This document shows positions 1 through 8,974 of a DNA stretch of 64,000 nucleotides, piece after piece. Under the pieces are notes generated by a model, which was given only the letters and a program-made list of their open reading frames with translations, was not told the origin of the DNA and searched no databases. A program made the translations under genes and the position numbers. This DNA comes from Roseomonas alba. GTDB lineage: Bacteria > Pseudomonadota > Alphaproteobacteria > Acetobacterales > Acetobacteraceae. The stretch lies in contig NZ_JAHYBZ010000006.1 of the NCBI RefSeq assembly GCF_019430885.1, positions 62,001 to 126,000 of the forward strand, written 5' to 3'. The first letter of the stretch is position 1, and every line of letters begins with the position of its first letter.

Positions 1-1365
1 GTAGTCGGGCTCGAGCCTCGTCGCCTCCGTCAGCATGGCCCCGGCAAGTTCGTAGGATTGCCGATCGAGCCGGTAGATCGCCGGAATCGCGCGCAGCAGC
101 AGGTCATAGGCCGTCGCCATGACCGTATGCCGGGCAGCGGCGCGATTGGCTTCGATCAGCAGAATCTCGGGGTCGACGCGGGCGACGACCTCGGCCGCGA
201 TCTCATCCTGCAGGGCGAGCAGGTCGCCGGCATCGCGATCGAATCGCTCGGCCCAGACCACGGCTTCGGGGGGACGATGGTCCGTCAGACGCAGGGTGAC
301 GCGCACCCGCCCACCCGCACGCTGGACCGTGCCCGACAGGGTGAAGTCGAGATCGAGCGCCCCTTCGCCCGACTGCTGACGCTCCGCGGCGGCGACCGAG
401 GCCGAATCGACCAGCACCAGCCAGCGGAACCGCGCCAGCGCGGCGGTGATTTCACCGGCCAGGCCGAGCGAGACCTCGGCGTCCGCCTCATCCCCCAGCA
501 CCTTGAAAGGCAGCACGCCAAGCCGCGCGCCGCGCACCACGGCGCGCCGAATCGGCTGGGGCTGCATCACCGTCGCCTCGCCCCGCAGCGATTCCGCCAA
601 TGCGGCGGTCTCCGGGGAAGGCGCGCTGCGGAACCGCTCGGCGAAGACACGCCGGCATTCCTCCCAGGCGGCGAAGGCGGCACCGCGGTCGCCGCGCTCG
701 GCCTCGGCACGGATCATGATGCGCCAGACCGGTTCCTGGGCCGGATCGATGATGAGAACGCGCCGCGCTTCCTGGGCACGCGACTCGGCCGTCGTGGCGG
801 CGGCAAGGCGAGCCGTGGCGGCCTCTAGCGCGACCTCACGCAGCCGGCGGCGCTGCTCCGCAAGCCAAGCATCGAAGGCCGCATCGAGTCCGTCGAGATC
901 GGACAGCAATTCGGCCTGAAGAAGGTTCAGCGCCTCGACCCGGTCGCGCGCCAGGGCGGGTAAGGCACGGGCATCCGTCCACACGCCTTCGTCATTCAGC
1001 GACACCGTTTCGCGGGTCGCCGAGATCAGGCCGCGCCCGTCGGCGCCCAGCGTCTCCTGCAATTCGTGCAGGGCTTGGCGCAAGGACCCGCGGGCCTGTT
1101 CCTCCCCCCGGCGACTCCAGAGCAGGTCGGCCAGCCGCTGCCGGGACACCAGTCCGGGCGATTCGAGCGCGAGCACAGCGAGCACGGCTCGCGTCTTGCG
1201 CGAACGGGGCAGGAGCGGCTCGCCTGTGACCGCGCGCACATCCATCCGGCCAAGCATGGTGATTCGCAACCGGATGGCAGGGGCCGCAGCCATGGGGACC
1301 GCCGACAGGTCGGGGGCCTCGGAAGGTCTGCTGTCCTTGCTGGGACGGACGGCGAAATCTGACAT
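1..1365 (-). CDS. SARP/BTAD-type transcriptional regulator with TolB-like domain, partial
   Basis: Cytoplasmic regulator, cut by the left window edge after 455 codons. Residues about 28-100 look like an OmpR-type winged helix of the SARP class (LGRMDVRAVTGEPLL, then RQRLADLLW). A BTAD-type helical domain follows (about 105-240, with RRVLIIDPAQEPVWRIMIRA). Then comes a TolB-N/adenylate-cyclase-associated region (GVLPFKVLGDEADAEVSLG, VWAERFDRDAGDLLALQDEI) leading into a TPR-like segment (YDLLLRAIPAIY). The start is the ATG preceded by AAGAG about 9 nt upstream; an in-frame GTG lies two codons earlier. It diverges from the repeat-peptide gene, so it may control that gene; this is inference from position. 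The C-terminal end is not in the window. Confidence 0.85.
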   Translation of the reverse strand, partial: MSDFAVRPSKDSRPSEAPDLSAVPMAAAPAIRLRITMLGRMDVRAVTGEPLLPRSRKTRAVLAVLALESPGLVSRQRLADLLWSRRGEEQARGSLRQALHELQETLGADGRGLISATRETVSLNDEGVWTDARALPALARDRVEALNLLQAELLSDLDGLDAAFDAWLAEQRRRLREVALEAATARLAAATTAESRAQEARRVLIIDPAQEPVWRIMIRAEAERGDRGAAFAAWEECRRVFAERFRSAPSPETAALAESLRGEATVMQPQPIRRAVVRGARLGVLPFKVLGDEADAEVSLGLAGEITAALARFRWLVLVDSASVAAAERQQSGEGALDLDFTLSGTVQRAGGRVRVTLRLTDHRPPEAVVWAERFDRDAGDLLALQDEIAAEVVARVDPEILLIEANRAAARHTVMATAYDLLLRAIPAIYRLDRQSYELAGAMLTEATRLEPDY

Positions 1366-1782
1366 GATCACGCTCTCTTAACGTGCTGCCAGGCTTTCAC
1401 CAACCGTCGCAATCGGCTTTGGTCCTGAGTCACAGCGTTGCGGAGCGGCGTCATCGTGCCCGCGCCCGGCGAGGCGGATCGCGACCCCAACCGGATAGGC
1501 AAGTATTGCGGGTGAAAATTAACCAAATAGTTGTATGCCCGCTCCGTTAATTGCGCGTTAACGACGTTAGCCGCGCATGAATCTCCCGTTCGCCTGAGTC
1601 ATGGTCAAGGCCTTTAAGCAGCTCATCAACAAATCACCCTGACCAATTTCCTATCTCATTAGTCTACCTAGAAGAAAAAACCTGACAAGTAGGAATGTTT
1701 ACTTGTTCTCCAGGGAAATCAACGCCAAGTTGAGGGGGTCTGGCGCTGCCAGGCCGTTCAAAGAACCCCTGGAGAACTCACC
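1366..1782. promoter_or_regulatory. Divergent promoter region between regulator and repeat-peptide gene
   Basis: A 417-base gene-free stretch that is clearly richer in A+T than its surroundings, especially about 1510-1720. It should hold the promoters of both divergent genes. Visible elements are three CGTTA direct repeats at 1545, 1556 and 1565 (spacings 11 and 9), a perfect 7-bp inverted repeat at 1685-1706, and a GGAG ribosome-binding site at 1771-1774 serving the GTG start at 1783. A 12-codon ATG ORF at 1695-1733 is present but has no convincing support. I could not assign -35/-10 boxes with confidence. Confidence 0.6.
1685..1706. promoter_or_regulatory. Perfect 7-bp inverted repeat, candidate operator
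   Basis: ACAAGTA and TACTTGT are separated by 8 bases, about 75 bases upstream of the repeat-peptide start codon. The symmetry and position suit a dimeric regulator site or an RNA stem in the 5' leader. The binding factor is unknown. Confidence 0.4.
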
Positions 1783-2250
1783 GTGACCACCACTTCCAAG
1801 ATCGTTGACTCTGGCAGCGTCCGCATCGGCGCCGGCATCCGCGCCCCGAAGGCCTCCGTCGCCGACCAGGGCACCGTCCGCATCGGCGCCGGCATCCGCG
1901 CCCCGAAGGCCTCCGTCGCCGACCAGGGCAGCGTCCGCATCGGCGCCGGCATCCGCGCCCCGAAGGCCTCCGTCGCCGACCAGGGCACCGTCCGCACCGG
2001 CGCCGGCATCCGCGCCCCGAAGGCCTCCGTCGCCGACCAGGGCAGCGTCCGCATCGGCGCCGGCATCCGCGCCCCGAAGGCCTCCGTCGCCGACCAGGGC
2101 AGCGTCCGCACCGGCGCCGGCATCCGCGCCCCGAAGGCCTCCGTCGCCGACCAGGGCACCGTCCGCACCGGCGCCGGCATCCGCGCCCCGAAGGCCTCCG
2201 TCGCCGACAATGGCACGGTGCGCATCGGCGCCGGCATCCGCCGCGCCTGA
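1783..2250 (+). CDS. Tandem-repeat peptide, 7.5 copies of a 19-residue unit
   Basis: A 155-residue protein: an 11-residue leader (MTTTSKIVDSG), seven full copies of a 19-residue unit and an 11-residue partial copy ending in RRA. The unit reads [S/T]VR[I/T]GAGIRAPKASVADQG. There is no Cys, no aromatic residue, no signal peptide and no membrane segment; each unit carries two Arg, one Lys and one Asp. Only two unit positions vary (Ser/Thr and Ile/Thr), apart from one Gln to Asn change in the last full unit. The GTG start has GGAG 8 bases upstream. It lies between a divergent SARP-type regulator and a DUF6065-like protein. I do not recognise the family. It could be a multi-core peptide precursor, a repetitive beta-solenoid or fibre-forming protein, or a secreted repeat protein using another export route. 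Confidence 0.75.
   Translation: MTTTSKIVDSGSVRIGAGIRAPKASVADQGTVRIGAGIRAPKASVADQGSVRIGAGIRAPKASVADQGTVRTGAGIRAPKASVADQGSVRIGAGIRAPKASVADQGSVRTGAGIRAPKASVADQGTVRTGAGIRAPKASVADNGTVRIGAGIRRA
1816..2247 (+). repeat. 57-bp in-frame tandem repeat array (7 full units + partial)
   Basis: Units start at 1816, 1873, 1930, 1987, 2044, 2101 and 2158, with a 33-bp partial unit at 2215-2247. They are nearly identical at the DNA level, including synonymous positions, which indicates recent expansion or homogenisation. Variation is concentrated at AGC/ACC (Ser/Thr) and ATC/ACC (Ile/Thr); the last full unit and the partial copy also carry a few base changes. Confidence 0.95.
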
Positions 2251-2262
2251 ACACCTGGAGCT

Positions 2263-2286
2263 GGGGGCCTCCCGGCGGGAGCCCCC
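2263..2286 (+). terminator. Intercistronic hairpin after the repeat-peptide gene
   Basis: GGGGGC(C)TCCC pairs with GGGAGCCCCC around a short GGC loop, 13 bases after the peptide stop codon. No T-tract follows. It could be an attenuating terminator or an mRNA 3'-end stabiliser that raises the level of the peptide message over the downstream gene. Confidence 0.5.
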
Positions 2287-2325
2287 GCCCCCGATATTGA
2301 CCGCGCGCCACCAAGGACTGCCGCC

Positions 2326-3138
2326 ATGTCCCCGGACCGCACCCCGATCGCCGCCTTCCACCGCCTGATCCCCGGGATCCCGGCGCCCGAACGCGCCGAC
2401 CGCTCGGCCCTCGGTGGCCTGCCCACGCGCGCCTTCCGCTACTGCGACGCTGTCACCACGGCCTCCGGTTATGGTTGGCACATCACCGCGCCGCTCGACT
2501 TCTCCCTGATGTGGGACGGCCACGAGATCCTCTGGACCTGCGAGGAGCTCGAGCATGAATGGATGCCGCTCGGCCTCGGCGCCGTGCAGTACCCGCATTT
2601 CCGCGCGCGCTTCGACGAGGAAGTGCCCGAGGACATCCGCGGCTTCTCCCCGCCCTTCCTGACCGGCCTGCCGGAACCCGGCGTCGTCCAGATGTGGACC
2701 GGGCTGTTCGTGCGCACCGCGCCGGGCTGGTCGCTGCTGACCCGCGCGCCCGCCAACCTGCCGGGACCCGCCGCCTATGAGCAGTTCGAGGGCATCGTCG
2801 AATTCGACAAGTGGTTCGGGCCGCTCTTCACCAATATCCGTATGACGCGCACCGATACGCCGGTGCAGATCACGCAGCTCCGCCCCATCCTTCAGGTCAT
2901 GCCCGTCCCGCAATTCGCCTATGCCGATGCGGTGATGAGCGCGTCGACCACCACCGACGCCTTCACCCAGTGGGGCGATGCGGAGTGGAACGCCTATCGC
3001 GAGAGCGTCGTGATCCCGGCGAGCGCCGAGGAACACAAGCCCGGCCACTACGCCGCCGAGGTGCGGCGCCAGCGTCGTGGCCAGGGATGCCCCTTCGCGG
3101 CCATGGCCGCGGCCCGGGAGGCCGCGCCGGCCGTCTGA
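2326..3138 (+). CDS. DUF6065-like protein
   Basis: A 270-residue soluble protein with no signal peptide. The central block VQMWTGLFVRTAPGWSLLTR (121-140), followed by EGIVEFDKWFGPLFTN (154-169) and TRTDTPVQI (174-182), matches my memory of the uncharacterised DUF6065 family. Cysteines are at 40, 72 and 245; no metal or nucleotide motif is evident. The ATG follows AAGGA by 9 bases. The gene begins 75 bases after the repeat-peptide stop and shares its strand, so the two are probably co-transcribed through the hairpin at 2263-2286. Function is unknown. A role in modifying, binding or exporting the repeat peptide is only inference from synteny. Confidence 0.7.
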   Translation: MSPDRTPIAAFHRLIPGIPAPERADRSALGGLPTRAFRYCDAVTTASGYGWHITAPLDFSLMWDGHEILWTCEELEHEWMPLGLGAVQYPHFRARFDEEVPEDIRGFSPPFLTGLPEPGVVQMWTGLFVRTAPGWSLLTRAPANLPGPAAYEQFEGIVEFDKWFGPLFTNIRMTRTDTPVQITQLRPILQVMPVPQFAYADAVMSASTTTDAFTQWGDAEWNAYRESVVIPASAEEHKPGHYAAEVRRQRRGQGCPFAAMAAAREAAPAV

Positions 3139-3253
3139 TCCCCTAGTGCCGGTTCGGTCTGAAGCCGTCGGTTCGCGCGGACCGGCGGCTTCAACCATTC
3201 TTGGCCTCCTGCCCGCATCCGCGCATCATCGCGGGCAACAGGAGGAACCGACC

Positions 3254-4063
3254 ATGACCGATGCCGCATTGGCGGAGGCACCGACGCTCGACGCGAAGCA
3301 CGTCGCCGAGCTCGCCCGCCAGCTCACCGAATTGCTGCGCCTGCGCACCCTGCCGATCGGCATGAAGCTCTTCGCCGATGCCGAGGAGATGGCGAAGGTC
3401 CCCGGCCTGCGCCGCCCCGCGGAAGGCCGGAAGTTCTCCACCTGCCAATTGGTGACCCAGGCGCGCATCGCCGGCTTCACCATGGGCATCACCCACGACA
3501 ACGTGCCGGGCTTTTCGAATTGCGGCGGCGTGATCGGGCTGAACGAACCCTCCGAACTCTATCTTTCCGGCCGCAAGTTCGAAGGCGTCTGGTTCCAGAA
3601 CCGCGACGCCGCCGCGAAGCACCAGGCGGAGATGCCGCGCGTCCCGCCGCGCTATGCGGGGCTGGTGGTCTCGCCCCTGCGCAGCGCGCGTCTCGATCCG
3701 CCGGACATCTGCCTGTTCTATGCGAACCCCGCGCAGATGATCCTCTTCGTCAACGGGCTGCAGTGGAAGAACTACAAGCGCTTCGAATTCTCCATCACCG
3801 GGGAGAGCGCCTGCGCCGATTCCTGGGGTCGCGCCCTGCGCGACCGCGCGCCGTCCCTGTCCATCCCCTGCTACGCCGAACGCCGCTATGGCGGCGTGGC
3901 GGATGACGAGATGCTGATGGCGTTGCCACCCGCGGACCTCGCGATCGCTGTCGAGGGACTGCTGGGATTGTCGAAGGCCGGCCTGCGCTACCCGATCATG
4001 CCCTATGGGCCACAGGCCGATCCCGGCGAGGGGATGGCGAAGTCCTACGCGGGGAAGGTCTGA
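3254..4063 (+). CDS. DUF169 family protein
   Basis: 269 residues, soluble. The N-terminal LRLRTLPIGMKLF (28-40), the Cys-containing blocks FSTCQLVTQAR (61-71) and FSNCGGVIGL (87-96), and GESACADSWG (183-192) fit the DUF169 (COG2043) family, whose function is not established. Five cysteines (64, 90, 153, 187, 206) make a metal or redox role possible. The start is chosen at the ATG preceded by AGGAGG; upstream in-frame starts would run into the preceding gene. It lies 5' of a branched-chain-type ABC transporter but about 200 bases and a hairpin away, so operon membership is uncertain. Confidence 0.8.
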   Translation: MTDAALAEAPTLDAKHVAELARQLTELLRLRTLPIGMKLFADAEEMAKVPGLRRPAEGRKFSTCQLVTQARIAGFTMGITHDNVPGFSNCGGVIGLNEPSELYLSGRKFEGVWFQNRDAAAKHQAEMPRVPPRYAGLVVSPLRSARLDPPDICLFYANPAQMILFVNGLQWKNYKRFEFSITGESACADSWGRALRDRAPSLSIPCYAERRYGGVADDEMLMALPPADLAIAVEGLLGLSKAGLRYPIMPYGPQADPGEGMAKSYAGKV

Positions 4064-4261
4064 GGCGCGGCGGAAGGGGCGGCGGGGGGAGGGCTTTGCC
4101 CCTCTCCATTCGACCTTCCCTTCGCGCCCGCGTGCGCCGATCATGAACGAATAGTCACAATCCTCCCTGCCCTTTTGGCTTGCGCCGCGCGGACCAAGGC
4201 ACCTTGAATGCCCGCCAAGGCGAAGCGGCCCCTCGATGAGGGCCGCAGCCAGGGAGGGTTC
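4064..4261. promoter_or_regulatory. Gene-free region with hairpin, probable promoter of the liv operon
   Basis: It contains a GGGGAGGGCTTTGCCCCTCTCC hairpin-like segment (about 4086-4107) that resembles half of the intergenic repeat found elsewhere in the window. A less GC-rich stretch around 4130-4160 and a strong GGGAGGG ribosome-binding site just before 4262 follow. The promoter itself was not resolved. Confidence 0.4.
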
Positions 4262-4326
4262 ATGCGTCATTCCGCACCACGCGGTGTGTGCGCAGGTGAA
4301 GTTGTTGCCGTGGCGGTGCTGCGCGC

Positions 4327-4330
<4 letters not shown>
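4262..4330 (+). CDS. 22-codon leader ORF overlapping livG
   Basis: An ATG with an excellent GGGAGGG site 3-9 bases upstream opens a 22-residue ORF starting MRHSAPRGVCAGEV. Its TGA overlaps the ATG of the next gene as ATGA at 4327-4330. livG itself has no clear ribosome-binding site, so translation of the leader probably couples to livG. No run of regulatory codons for a single amino acid is visible, so classical attenuation is not indicated. It is a small translated leader, supported only by its start signals and the overlap. Confidence 0.5.
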
Positions 4331-5098
<768 letters not shown>

Positions 5099-5115
<17 letters not shown>

Positions 5116-5809
5116 GCTGCGGGACCTGCACGCCGGCTATGGCCAGACACGCGTGCTGCATGGCATCGACCTTACCGTCGATGCGGGCGGCGTCACGGCG
5201 CTGCTGGGCGCGAACGGCGCGGGCAAGACGACGACTCTGCGCGCCGTCTGCGGCATGGTCCGCACCACGGGCGAGGTAACCCTCGCCGGCGAACGCATCG
5301 ACAACCGCGCAACGGAAGACATCGCCCGCCGCGGCGTCGCGCATGTCCCCGACGGCCGCGGCACCTTCATGGAGCTGACGGTCGAGGAGAACTTCAAGCT
5401 CGGCGCCTATGTGCGGAAGGATCGCGAAGTCACCTCCGACTTCGAGCAGATGTTCGGTTACTTTCCCCGCCTGCGGCAGCGATGGAAGCAGCAGGCCGGC
5501 ACGCTGTCGGGCGGCGAGCAGCAGATGCTCGCCATCGCCCGCGCGCTGTTGCTGCGGCCGCGGCTTCTGCTGCTGGACGAACCCTCCTTCGGCCTCGCGC
5601 CGCTGATCGTGCAGGATATCTTCGGCATCCTGCGCCAGGTGCGCGAGGCGCAGGGCGTGGGCATCCTGATCGTCGAGCAGAACGCCAACCTCGCCCTCGA
5701 CTTCGCGGACCGCGCCTATCTGCTCGAGACGGGGCGCATCGTCGTCTCCGGCCCGGCGCAGGAAATCCGCGAGGACGAACAGATCCGCCGCTCCTACCTC
5801 GGCTACTGA
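5099..5809 (+). CDS. livF: Branched-chain amino-acid type ABC transporter ATPase LivF
   Basis: 236-residue second ATPase of the importer. It has Walker A GANGAGKT, the LSGGEQQMLAIARAL signature, Walker B LLLLDEPSFGLAP and the LivF-type GILIVEQNANLALDFADRAY. It overlaps livG by 17 bases and is followed 10 bases later by livH with a GGGAAG site. It pairs with LivG as an ATPase heterodimer. Length is normal for the family. Confidence 0.93.
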
Positions 5810-5819
5810 AGGGAAGACC

Positions 5820-6692
5820 ATGCAGGGACTCGCCCATCAGCTCGTCGCCGGCATCGCCACGGGGGGCATCTATGCCTCGGTCGCGCTGGCCCTGGTCATG
5901 ATCTACCAGTCGACGCACCACCTGAACTTCGCGCAGGGCGAGATGGCGACCTTCTCGACCTATATCGCGCTGACGCTGATCAATGTCGGCCTGCCCTACT
6001 GGATCGCCTTCGTCCTGACGATCCTGATCTCCTTCGCCATGGGCGTGTTCATCGAGCGGGTGATGCTCAAGCCGATGCACAACGCCTCGGTGCTCGCGAA
6101 TGTGGGGGTCTTCATCGGGCTGCTGCTGGTGTTCCGCAACGCCATGGGCTGGATCTTCGACTACACGATCAAGGCCTTTCCCTCCCCCTTCGAATCCGAC
6201 CACCCGCTGCTCGGCGGGCTGATCTCGGGGCATGAGCTGGGATCGACGGCGGTGACGCTGGGCGTGCTCGGCATCGTCTATGTGTTCTTCCGCTTCACCA
6301 AGCTCGGTCTTGCAATGCGCGCGGCGGCGTTCAACGCATCGTCCTCGCGCCTGGTCGGCATCCGCGTGGGATGGATGCTCGCGCTGGGATGGGGACTGGC
6401 CGCCGCGATCGGCGCCATCGCGGGGATGATGATCGCGCCCGTGGTCTTCCTCGAACCCAACATGATGCTGGGCATCCTGCTCTATGCTTTCGCCGGCGCA
6501 TTGCTGGGGGGCATCGACAATCCGGGCGGCGCAGTGATCGGCGGCTTCGCCGTCGGCATCATCGAGAATCTCGGCGGCGCCTATCTCGTCGGCACCGAGC
6601 TCAAGCTGACGCTCGCACTCGGCATCATCATCTGCGTCCTGCTGGTCAAGCCATCCGGCCTGTTCGGCCGCGTCGTGCAGAGCCGGGTCTGA
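5820..6692 (+). CDS. livH: Branched-chain type ABC permease LivH
   Basis: 290-residue inner-membrane permease with about eight hydrophobic segments. The N-terminal GGIYASVALALVMIYQSTHHLNFAQGE region is the LivH hallmark (function-defining part: NFAQGEMA). The cytoplasmic loop MRAAAFNASSSRLVGI and the C-terminal GGIDNPGGAVIGGFAVGIIE are also conserved. It sits 10 bases after livF and 4 bases before livM. Together with LivM it forms the translocation pore. Confidence 0.92.
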   Translation: MQGLAHQLVAGIATGGIYASVALALVMIYQSTHHLNFAQGEMATFSTYIALTLINVGLPYWIAFVLTILISFAMGVFIERVMLKPMHNASVLANVGVFIGLLLVFRNAMGWIFDYTIKAFPSPFESDHPLLGGLISGHELGSTAVTLGVLGIVYVFFRFTKLGLAMRAAAFNASSSRLVGIRVGWMLALGWGLAAAIGAIAGMMIAPVVFLEPNMMLGILLYAFAGALLGGIDNPGGAVIGGFAVGIIENLGGAYLVGTELKLTLALGIIICVLLVKPSGLFGRVVQSRV

Positions 6693-6696
6693 CGCC

Positions 6697-7719
6697 ATGA
6701 GCACGAGCCAGAACCCACTCGCCGCAACCCTCGCACCTGTTGCGACGCCCGCGCGCGACGGTGTCATGCTGCGCATCCTGATCGTGCTCGGGGGCTTCGT
6801 CGCCATCGCGGCCGTGCCGATCGCCTTCGCCAGCTCCTACCAGCTATTCCAGCTCACGCTCGCCGCGACCTATGCCATCGCGATCCTGGGGCTGAACATC
6901 GTCACCGGCTTCAACGGCCAGATCTCGCTGGGCCACGGCGCCTTCTACGCGGTCGGCGCCTATACCACCGCGATCCTGATGACGCATTTCGATGTGCCCT
7001 ACTGGGCGACGCTGCCCATCGCGGCGGCGATCTGCGGCGTCATCGGCTTCGGCATCGGCTTCCCGGCGCTGCGTCTCGGCGGGCTCTACCTCGCGCTGAC
7101 CACCTTCGCGGTCGCCGTCGCCGTTCCGCAGATCCTGAAATACAAGGGTGTCGAGGATTGGACCGGCGGCGTGCAGGGCACCTTCCTGGTCAAGCCGGAT
7201 GCGCCGGAATTCACCGGCCTCGACAATGACCAATATCTCTACCTCTTCGTGCTGGTCATCGCGGCTCTGCTGTTCCTGATGGCGGCGAACCTGCTGCACA
7301 GCCGCATCGGGCGCGCGATGCGTTCCATCCGCGACAATCCCATCGCGGCCGAGGCGATGGGCATGGACATCGCCCGCATCAAGACGCGCACCTTCGCGCT
7401 GAGTGCCGCCATCACCGGCCTGGCCGGCGCGCTAAGCGCCATCGCCGTCGAATTCGTCGCCCCCGACAGCTTCTCCGTCGAGCTCTCCATCAACCTCTTT
7501 GTCGGCATGGTGGTGGGCGGCGTCGGGTCGATCGTCGGGCCGATCTTCGGCGGACTGTTCGTCGTCTTCGTCCCCAACCTCGCGGAATCCATCGCCCGCG
7601 CGGCGCCAGGGGTGATCTATGGCGTGATCCTCATCCTCTTCCTCTACCTGTTGCCGCAGGGCTTCGCGGGCTTCCCGCGCCGGATCGGCGCGCTGCTGCG
7701 GCAGCGGTCTCAAGGCTGA
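6697..7719 (+). CDS. livM: Branched-chain type ABC permease LivM
   Basis: 340-residue inner-membrane permease. The LivM signature NIVTGFNGQISLGHGAFYAVGAY lies near residues 68-90 (key residues GQISLGHGAF). The conserved loop RAMRSIRDNPIAAEAMGMD and the C-terminal GGVGSIVGPIFGG are present. The N-terminus is hydrophilic for about 25 residues before the first membrane segment. It partners LivH and shares the operon. Confidence 0.92.
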   Translation: MSTSQNPLAATLAPVATPARDGVMLRILIVLGGFVAIAAVPIAFASSYQLFQLTLAATYAIAILGLNIVTGFNGQISLGHGAFYAVGAYTTAILMTHFDVPYWATLPIAAAICGVIGFGIGFPALRLGGLYLALTTFAVAVAVPQILKYKGVEDWTGGVQGTFLVKPDAPEFTGLDNDQYLYLFVLVIAALLFLMAANLLHSRIGRAMRSIRDNPIAAEAMGMDIARIKTRTFALSAAITGLAGALSAIAVEFVAPDSFSVELSINLFVGMVVGGVGSIVGPIFGGLFVVFVPNLAESIARAAPGVIYGVILILFLYLLPQGFAGFPRRIGALLRQRSQG

Positions 7720-7745
7720 CAAACACCACTGGGAGGACCAGAGAC

Positions 7746-8948
7746 ATGATCCATCGTCGCGCAATGCTCGGTGCCTCAGCGGCCCTGCTGGCCGCGCCGC
7801 GCCTCGCCCGCGCCGTGACCGTCGGCGTCACGGCGACCGAGCTCAAGATCGGCAACTTCATGCCCTATAGCGGCCCGGCCTCGGCCTATGGCGTGATCGG
7901 GCGCGGCGATGCCGCCTTCTTCAAGATGATGAACGACCAGGGCGGCGTCGGCGGCCGGCAGATCAACTACATCTCCTATGACGACGGCTACAGCCCGCCG
8001 CGTTCCGTCGAACAGACCCGTCGCCTCGTGGAACAGGACCGCGTCGCCTTTCTTTACCACACGCTCGGCACGCCCTCGAATTCGGCCATCGTGCGCTATG
8101 TGAACCAGCGCCGCGTGCCGCACCTCTTCCTCGCGACCGGCGCCGACAAATGGGGCAACTACCAGGACACGCCCTGGACCATCGGCTGGCAGCCCAGCTA
8201 CCGCACCGAGGCGCAGATCTACGCCAAGCACATGCTCGAGCAGAAGCCGAACGCGAAGGTCGCGCTGCTCCATCAGAACGACGATTTCGGCAAGGACTAT
8301 CTGATCGGCGTGAAGGACGTTCTGGGCTCGCGCTTCGACAGCATGGTCACCGTCGCAACCTATGAGGTCACCGACCCCACCATCGATTCCCAGATCGTGT
8401 CCTTGCGCGGCACCGGCGCGGACGTGCTGGTCACCGCGGCCACGCCGAAATTCGCCGCCCAGACCATCCGCAAGGTGCACGACATCGGCTGGCAGCCGAT
8501 GCACTTTCTCTCCAACGTCTCAATCTCCGTCGCCGCGGTCATGCGCCCCGCCGGCGCCGAGCGCGGCGTCGGCATCATCACCTCGGCCTACCAGAAGGAC
8601 GTCACCGACCCGGCCTGGGCGGACGATCCGCACTTCCGCGAATGGCGGGCCTTCATGACCAAGTACCTGCCCGACGGCGACCAGACGGACAGTGGCTACG
8701 TCACCGCCTACAACTGCTCGACCACGCTGATGCATGTGCTGCGGCAATGCGACGGCGACTTCTCGCGCGAGAACATCATGCGCCAGGTCGCCAACCTGCA
8801 GAACATCGAGATCCCGCTGCTGCTGCCGGGCATCAAGGTGAACACGAGCCCGACCAACTTCCACCCGATCCGGCAGATGCAGCTCCAGAAGTGGAGCGGA
8901 GAGCACTGGGAACGGTTCGGGGATGTGATCGAGGGCGCGAATGTGTGA
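7746..8948 (+). CDS. Periplasmic substrate-binding protein of the Liv-type transporter
   Basis: 400 residues with an N-terminal signal (IHRRAMLGASAALLAAP, cleavage probably after ARA). The mature part is a type I periplasmic-binding fold (IGNFMPYSGPASAYG, GGVGGRQINYISYDDGY, VALLHQNDDFGKDY, GTGADVLVTAATPKFAAQTI). GGGAGGACC precedes the start, 26 bases after livM. This is the specificity component. Related proteins bind aliphatic amides, urea or aromatic acids as well as Leu/Ile/Val, so I do not assign a ligand. Confidence 0.9.
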   Translation: MIHRRAMLGASAALLAAPRLARAVTVGVTATELKIGNFMPYSGPASAYGVIGRGDAAFFKMMNDQGGVGGRQINYISYDDGYSPPRSVEQTRRLVEQDRVAFLYHTLGTPSNSAIVRYVNQRRVPHLFLATGADKWGNYQDTPWTIGWQPSYRTEAQIYAKHMLEQKPNAKVALLHQNDDFGKDYLIGVKDVLGSRFDSMVTVATYEVTDPTIDSQIVSLRGTGADVLVTAATPKFAAQTIRKVHDIGWQPMHFLSNVSISVAAVMRPAGAERGVGIITSAYQKDVTDPAWADDPHFREWRAFMTKYLPDGDQTDSGYVTAYNCSTTLMHVLRQCDGDFSRENIMRQVANLQNIEIPLLLPGIKVNTSPTNFHPIRQMQLQKWSGEHWERFGDVIEGANV

Positions 8949-8955
8949 GGAGGGC

Positions 8956-8974
8956 GGGGGGGCTCGGCCCCCCC
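8956..8974 (+). terminator. GC-rich hairpin after the liv operon
   Basis: GGGGGGGC and GCCCCCCC flank a TCG loop 8 bases after the stop codon of the binding-protein gene. The T-tract is absent, so termination strength is uncertain. Confidence 0.5.

Noticed and set aside
1695..1733. 12-codon ATG ORF in the divergent promoter region
   Set aside because: It has only a marginal ribosome site and overlaps the inverted repeat; no evidence of translation.
1816..2247. Possible CRISPR-like array
   Set aside because: Units are contiguous 57-bp coding repeats without unique spacers, and no cas gene is nearby.
1699..3198. Very long open frames on both strands across the repeat array
   Set aside because: The 57-bp unit is a multiple of three, so all frames stay open through it. 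Only the plus-strand frame starting at 1783 has a good ribosome site and sensible repeats.
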